A DNA stretch of 9,400 nt from an uncultured Clostridia bacterium (GTDB taxonomy: Bacteria; Bacillota; Clostridia; TANB77; CAG-508). The position numbers and the translations under genes are program-made. The stretch's first letter is position 1. Each line of letters opens with the position of its first letter. The stretch is taken from assembly GCA_948875265.1 (NCBI GenBank), contig CAQRYF010000063.1, positions 1-9,400 on the forward strand. The letters run 5' to 3'. The notes under the pieces were generated by a model that was given only the letters and a program-made list of their open reading frames with translations, made no database searches and was not told the origin of the DNA. Positions 6,614 to 9,400 of the stretch are shown here, in pieces.

Positions 6614-7489
6614 TTAATTTATAATTCTTGTAAAGTTTTGCACAGATTGTGATACATCTGTGGAAACTCCACCAATAAACTCTCTTACAAACGAATTTGC
6701 TTTTATCAAAGCATAAATTCCTCCAACATAAATAAATTTGTTAAATAAATTAGAAGAATAGTCAATAGAAAATAAGATTAACAATATTAATGCAACAATA
6801 ATTTGGATAAATAATAAAGAAAATAAATTTCGAATCCAAGTTTTAAAAAACCAGCTTGTAGAATTGATTGTTAAAGACAAAAAAGCAAAAGGAGATAATA
6901 ATAAAAATACCTTTAGAATAATGTATCTAAGAGAATATGTAAATACTAAGTTTAATAGAGAAATGGTTAAAGAACTTTTTATAAGACCATCTAATGAAAA
7001 TACATTGAGTGAGCTAGTATCAATAGACATATTAGTATTAATAGTATTTATCAATTCTGAAAAACAGATATTTTTATTAAAAAGATTTTCCCCAAGATTA
7101 CGAATTGAAAGAGTGATATTTAAGTTTAAATCTAAAATAAATTGAACTATAAAAAATGAACAATTCATTACAATACCAAATAAAATTAGTTTTATGATAA
7201 AGCTAAAAGGAGTTTCTATTGGAGAATAAGTAAAATGGGACATTAAATTTCTAATAGAATAATATAGAATAAATCCCAATAAAAGAGAATTTGCAATTAA
7301 TAATATACCATTAGAAGTAGAAGTTCCAAAGATATTTTCAAAGTTTTTATCGTTTAAAATATCAGAACTAATAAAAGTAATATCATCTAATATAGAATAT
7401 AAATTATTATCTATAGAACTAAATAAATTTTCAAATATTGTATTTATTGTATTAATGATAATTTGAGTGATATCAGTTGTATTTTCCAA
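6614..7489 (-). CDS. VirB6/TrbL-like polytopic type IV secretion membrane protein
   Basis: This 291-aa protein has about six hydrophobic segments (roughly 61-79, 96-120, 170-189, 190-208, 222-242, 252-267) and no cleavable signal peptide. The segment LLLSPFAFLSLTI followed by WFFKTWIRNLFSLLFIQ (about 197-230) resembles the conserved part of TrbL/VirB6-like channel proteins of Gram-positive conjugative elements. These form the inner-membrane part of the DNA-transfer channel. The start is TTG at 7489, 5 bases after AGGAGG; that site overlaps the stop codon of the preceding VirB2-like gene, suggesting translational coupling. Downstream it is followed after 9 bases by the VirB3-like gene. The identification rests on topology, this motif and its position between VirB2-like and VirB3-like genes. 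Confidence 0.75.
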   Translation of the reverse strand: MENTTDITQIIINTINTIFENLFSSIDNNLYSILDDITFISSDILNDKNFENIFGTSTSNGILLIANSLLLGFILYYSIRNLMSHFTYSPIETPFSFIIKLILFGIVMNCSFFIVQFILDLNLNITLSIRNLGENLFNKNICFSELINTINTNMSIDTSSLNVFSLDGLIKSSLTISLLNLVFTYSLRYIILKVFLLLSPFAFLSLTINSTSWFFKTWIRNLFSLLFIQIIVALILLILFSIDYSSNLFNKFIYVGGIYALIKANSFVREFIGGVSTDVSQSVQNFTRIIN

Positions 7490-7494
7490 AAAAA

Positions 7495-7500
7495 CCTCCT
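7495..7500 (-). promoter_or_regulatory. Ribosome binding site for the TTG-initiated VirB6-like gene
   Basis: AGGAGG on the - strand overlaps the upstream gene's TAA stop and stands 5 bases before the TTG at 7489. No ATG lies in frame nearby, so the TTG start is favoured. Confidence 0.7.
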
Positions 7501-7832
7501 TATGACACTAAAGATTTTATAGCAGACAAAATCAAATCAATAGCAAGAATGAAAGCATAAGAAAACAAAGATCCTTTAATTAATTTTTTTCCTGTTCTTA
7601 TTTTTTCTTCATCTCCAAAGCTGAATTTTCGCATAAAAACACCAGAACCAACAGCGACTGCAGCAGCAGGCGTAGATATTTTTAAAATCCAACTTTCAAT
7701 ATTTTCAAAGGCAGAATTAATCTTATTTACAATTTTAGGTTCTCCTAATGCGAATGAAGTTGAATTAAAAATAATTACAAAAAATAAGAATAGAAATAGT
7801 ACAAAAAATATATATAAGACTTTTCTCTTCAA
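7500..7832 (-). CDS. VirB2-like small secreted/membrane protein
   Basis: From the TTG at 7832 the product is 110 aa. A longer frame begins with another TTG at 7850, but the GAAAGGAG ribosome binding site lies within those extra codons, so the shorter start is preferred. The N-terminus is a signal peptide: KRK, then a strongly hydrophobic stretch (about 5-22) and STSFA, with likely cleavage after residue 28. The mature part has two hydrophobic helices (about 49-66, containing PAAAVAVGSGVF, and 88-106) joined by a charged loop, FGDEEKIRTGKK. Signal peptide plus two helices and a short charged loop is the layout of VirB2/TrbC pilin-like proteins and their Gram-positive counterparts. It lies between the VirD4-like and VirB6-like genes, the usual place. 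Whether it forms a pilus or only a channel component is unknown. Confidence 0.7.
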   Translation of the reverse strand: MKRKVLYIFFVLFLFLFFVIIFNSTSFALGEPKIVNKINSAFENIESWILKISTPAAAVAVGSGVFMRKFSFGDEEKIRTGKKLIKGSLFSYAFILAIDLILSAIKSLVS

Positions 7833-7840
7833 TAAAATTA

Positions 7841-7848
7841 CTCCTTTC
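7841..7848 (-). promoter_or_regulatory. Ribosome binding site fixing the TTG start of the VirB2-like gene
   Basis: GAAAGGAG on the - strand is 8 bases before the TTG at 7832 and lies inside the first codons of the longer frame that begins at 7850, arguing against that longer start. Confidence 0.7.
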
Positions 7849-7855
7849 AAAACTA

Positions 7856-7885
7856 ATTATATAAAAATAAAATATTTTATATAAT
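7856..7885 (-). repeat. A/T-only perfect inverted repeat before the VirB2-like gene
   Basis: ATTATATAAAA at 7856-7866 is the exact reverse complement of 7875-7885, with an 8-base spacer made only of A and T. It fills most of the 56-base gap between the VirD4-like and VirB2-like genes, the widest gap among the four conjugation-type genes. Read on the - strand it contains TATAAT (7861-7856), but there is no good -35 at 16-18 bases. No T tract follows, so it is not a standard terminator. It could be an RNA processing or stabilising hairpin, or chance in AT-rich DNA. Confidence 0.5.
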
Positions 7886-7888
7886 CAA

Positions 7889-9400
7889 TTATTTAAAATA
7901 TGGAAACATAGAAAGTTTCCTAGGTGGAAATATAATATTTCCATCTGACAAAAATGTAAGTGCGGTGAATGTTTCTAAATTTTGAGTAAAAAAATTAGTG
8001 TCAAATCTATAATCATTTTGATTATAGATACTATAAGATTCAGAGATATTCGAATTTTCTGAATTTAAAGTATTAGTAATATAACTAAATTTTGTTTCTT
8101 TTGCATTTTCAGAAATACTTTTTGAAATTTTTTGCTTTTCTTCTTTTCCTAATTGCTTTTGAGCTTCTTCAATAGTATAAATATCATCAGTTCTAAACCA
8201 AATTTTGTTAATAAGATTTTGAATAATTACTTTTACAGATGCATCATCCTTTAAAGTTACTTTTAATGATGAATAACTTTGAGTACTTATAATATTAATG
8301 CATTTAGCTTCACGACTTAACGAGAAGAATTCTCCATCTGTTCGACTTGTATATTTATCATATTCATCACAAATAAAAGCAGTAGTTTTAGGAACACCAT
8401 TTGATAAACTATTCATAATCTCTGTTTGAAAATCAAGTTTTAAATAAGTTGCTATAATTTTTGAAAGAGATGAATATTCATATATATTCATATTTAAAAC
8501 AACAATTTTACCAGAACTAATAACTTCATCAAATCCAGTAAAAGTTAATTTTTCTTTTGGTGGACAAAAGGTGGACATTACATCATAATCAGATATAAAA
8601 GTATTTGTTATTCTAGTTATTTCAGAAATTAAAATACCTTTAGTTCTAGAATCTAAACCTTCAAACTCTTTTTGAAAAAAATCTAAAGATGCATTTAATT
8701 CATAAATTTGACTTTGAGATAATTTAGAAGAAATAAATAAATCTTTTAAAATTTTAAGTTTTTCTTTATAATAATCTGGAACTGTAATTAGCTTATGTAA
8801 TTCTAAAAAAGTTACATAACCATTATTATATAATCTACATAATTTGATACATTCGCATAAGATTTGTTCTGCCTTATCAATCCAATATGATTCAGAATTG
8901 TTTTCAGAAAAAAGTAAAAGAATAGTTTTTAATCTATTTGCTAAAATTTGGGGTTTTAAGTTAGGTTTATGTAGAGGATTATAAAAGACATTTGAATTTA
9001 ATCCTATTACTATTAAGTCATCTTTAATATTATATTTCTTAGAAAGAGTTTCAACTTGTTTATAATAATTACCTTTTACATCTAATATAAGCATACCTAT
9101 TTTTTTATTACTATTATTATAGTTATATTTTATTAGCTGTTCTGTAAAAGGATACATTACACTAGAAGTCTTCCCTGAGCCAATAGTACCAGTTATTAAA
9201 AAGTTTTGATATAGTCCTGATTCGGGAATATATATTTTTTCATTTTCTTTTTTATCATGCCCAACTAATAAACTTAAATCTTTAGAATTCTTTTTATAAT
9301 GATTATTATTTATTTGTTTTTTATTACTAACATTTTTAAAAAAACTGAAATTAATAAGAATTCTAGAATAAATAAAATTATAAATAGAGAAATCAGATAT
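7889..9400 (-). CDS. VirD4/TraG-type conjugative coupling ATPase (5' end outside window)
   Basis: The frame is open from the stop at 7889 to the right edge, giving 503 visible residues; the true start lies beyond 9400. The ATG at 9157 is not the start, because the Walker A motif GTIGSGKT lies upstream of it (9190-9167, visible residues 71-78), preceded by IYIPESGLYQNFLI. After it come LILDVKGNYYKQ, typical of the VirD4/TraG family, then NPLHKPN. Next are Walker B, TAFICDEYDKYTSRTDGEFF (about 340-359), and SREAKCINIISTQSYSSLK. The C-terminus, FLSDGNIIFPPRKLSMFPYF, matches the usual end of these proteins. Such ATPases form hexamers at the inner membrane and pass the relaxase-DNA complex to the secretion channel. 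Membrane helices usually found at the N-terminus would lie outside the window. It is the first visible gene of the four-gene conjugation-type cluster. Confidence 0.92.
   Translation of the reverse strand: MSDFSIYNFIYSRILINFSFFKNVSNKKQINNNHYKKNSKDLSLLVGHDKKENEKIYIPESGLYQNFLITGTIGSGKTSSVMYPFTEQLIKYNYNNSNKKIGMLILDVKGNYYKQVETLSKKYNIKDDLIVIGLNSNVFYNPLHKPNLKPQILANRLKTILLLFSENNSESYWIDKAEQILCECIKLCRLYNNGYVTFLELHKLITVPDYYKEKLKILKDLFISSKLSQSQIYELNASLDFFQKEFEGLDSRTKGILISEITRITNTFISDYDVMSTFCPPKEKLTFTGFDEVISSGKIVVLNMNIYEYSSLSKIIATYLKLDFQTEIMNSLSNGVPKTTAFICDEYDKYTSRTDGEFFSLSREAKCINIISTQSYSSLKVTLKDDASVKVIIQNLINKIWFRTDDIYTIEEAQKQLGKEEKQKISKSISENAKETKFSYITNTLNSENSNISESYSIYNQNDYRFDTNFFTQNLETFTALTFLSDGNIIFPPRKLSMFPYFK

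Noticed and set aside
9155..9157. ATG at 9157 as the start of the coupling ATPase
   Set aside because: The same frame stays open to the window edge and encodes the Walker A motif upstream of this ATG.
1..9400. CRISPR array, tRNA, rRNA or insertion sequence
   Set aside because: I saw no regularly spaced direct repeats, no cloverleaf-like conserved segments, and no transposase or terminal inverted repeats on either strand.

Overview
This AT-rich window (low GC throughout, TGG for Trp and no in-frame TGA read as sense) most likely comes from a low-GC Bacillota chromosome, probably a Clostridia-type organism. The evidence is strong AAGGAGG-type ribosome binding sites, a standard GyrA, and a DnaD-domain protein paired with a zinc-binding DnaI/DnaC-type helicase loader. 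This assignment is inferred from gene content and style, not from a database search.

The left part (1-4214) is read on the + strand. It holds an unrecognised 241-aa protein with an internal repeat of about 40 residues, a DUF4160/DUF2442 gene pair of toxin-antitoxin-like size and arrangement, a hairpin terminator, a sigma-A-like promoter, and complete gyrA (820 aa, canonical GyrA box, active-site Tyr127). A perfect 17-bp inverted repeat follows gyrA and separates it from the convergent genes on the - strand.

The right part (4216-9400) is read on the - strand, in this order: a VirD4/TraG-type coupling ATPase that runs off the right edge, a VirB2-like small secreted/membrane protein, a VirB6/TrbL-like polytopic membrane protein, a VirB3/PrgI-like membrane protein, a DnaD-domain replication protein, and the helicase loader. 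The four conjugation-type genes have the order I recall for Gram-positive integrative conjugative elements. Where the VirB4 ATPase gene would be expected, there is instead a consensus promoter and the DnaD/helicase-loader pair. No relaxase, VirB4, lytic transglycosylase/NlpC-P60 gene or integrase is visible.

The most striking local anomaly is in the helicase loader. One extra base inside the Walker A codons splits an otherwise intact 336-aa protein into two frames. The window therefore contains a broken or misassembled replication gene beside an incomplete-looking type IV secretion module. Whether the replication pair belongs to the host or to a mobile element is open, and it decides how serious the frameshift is.
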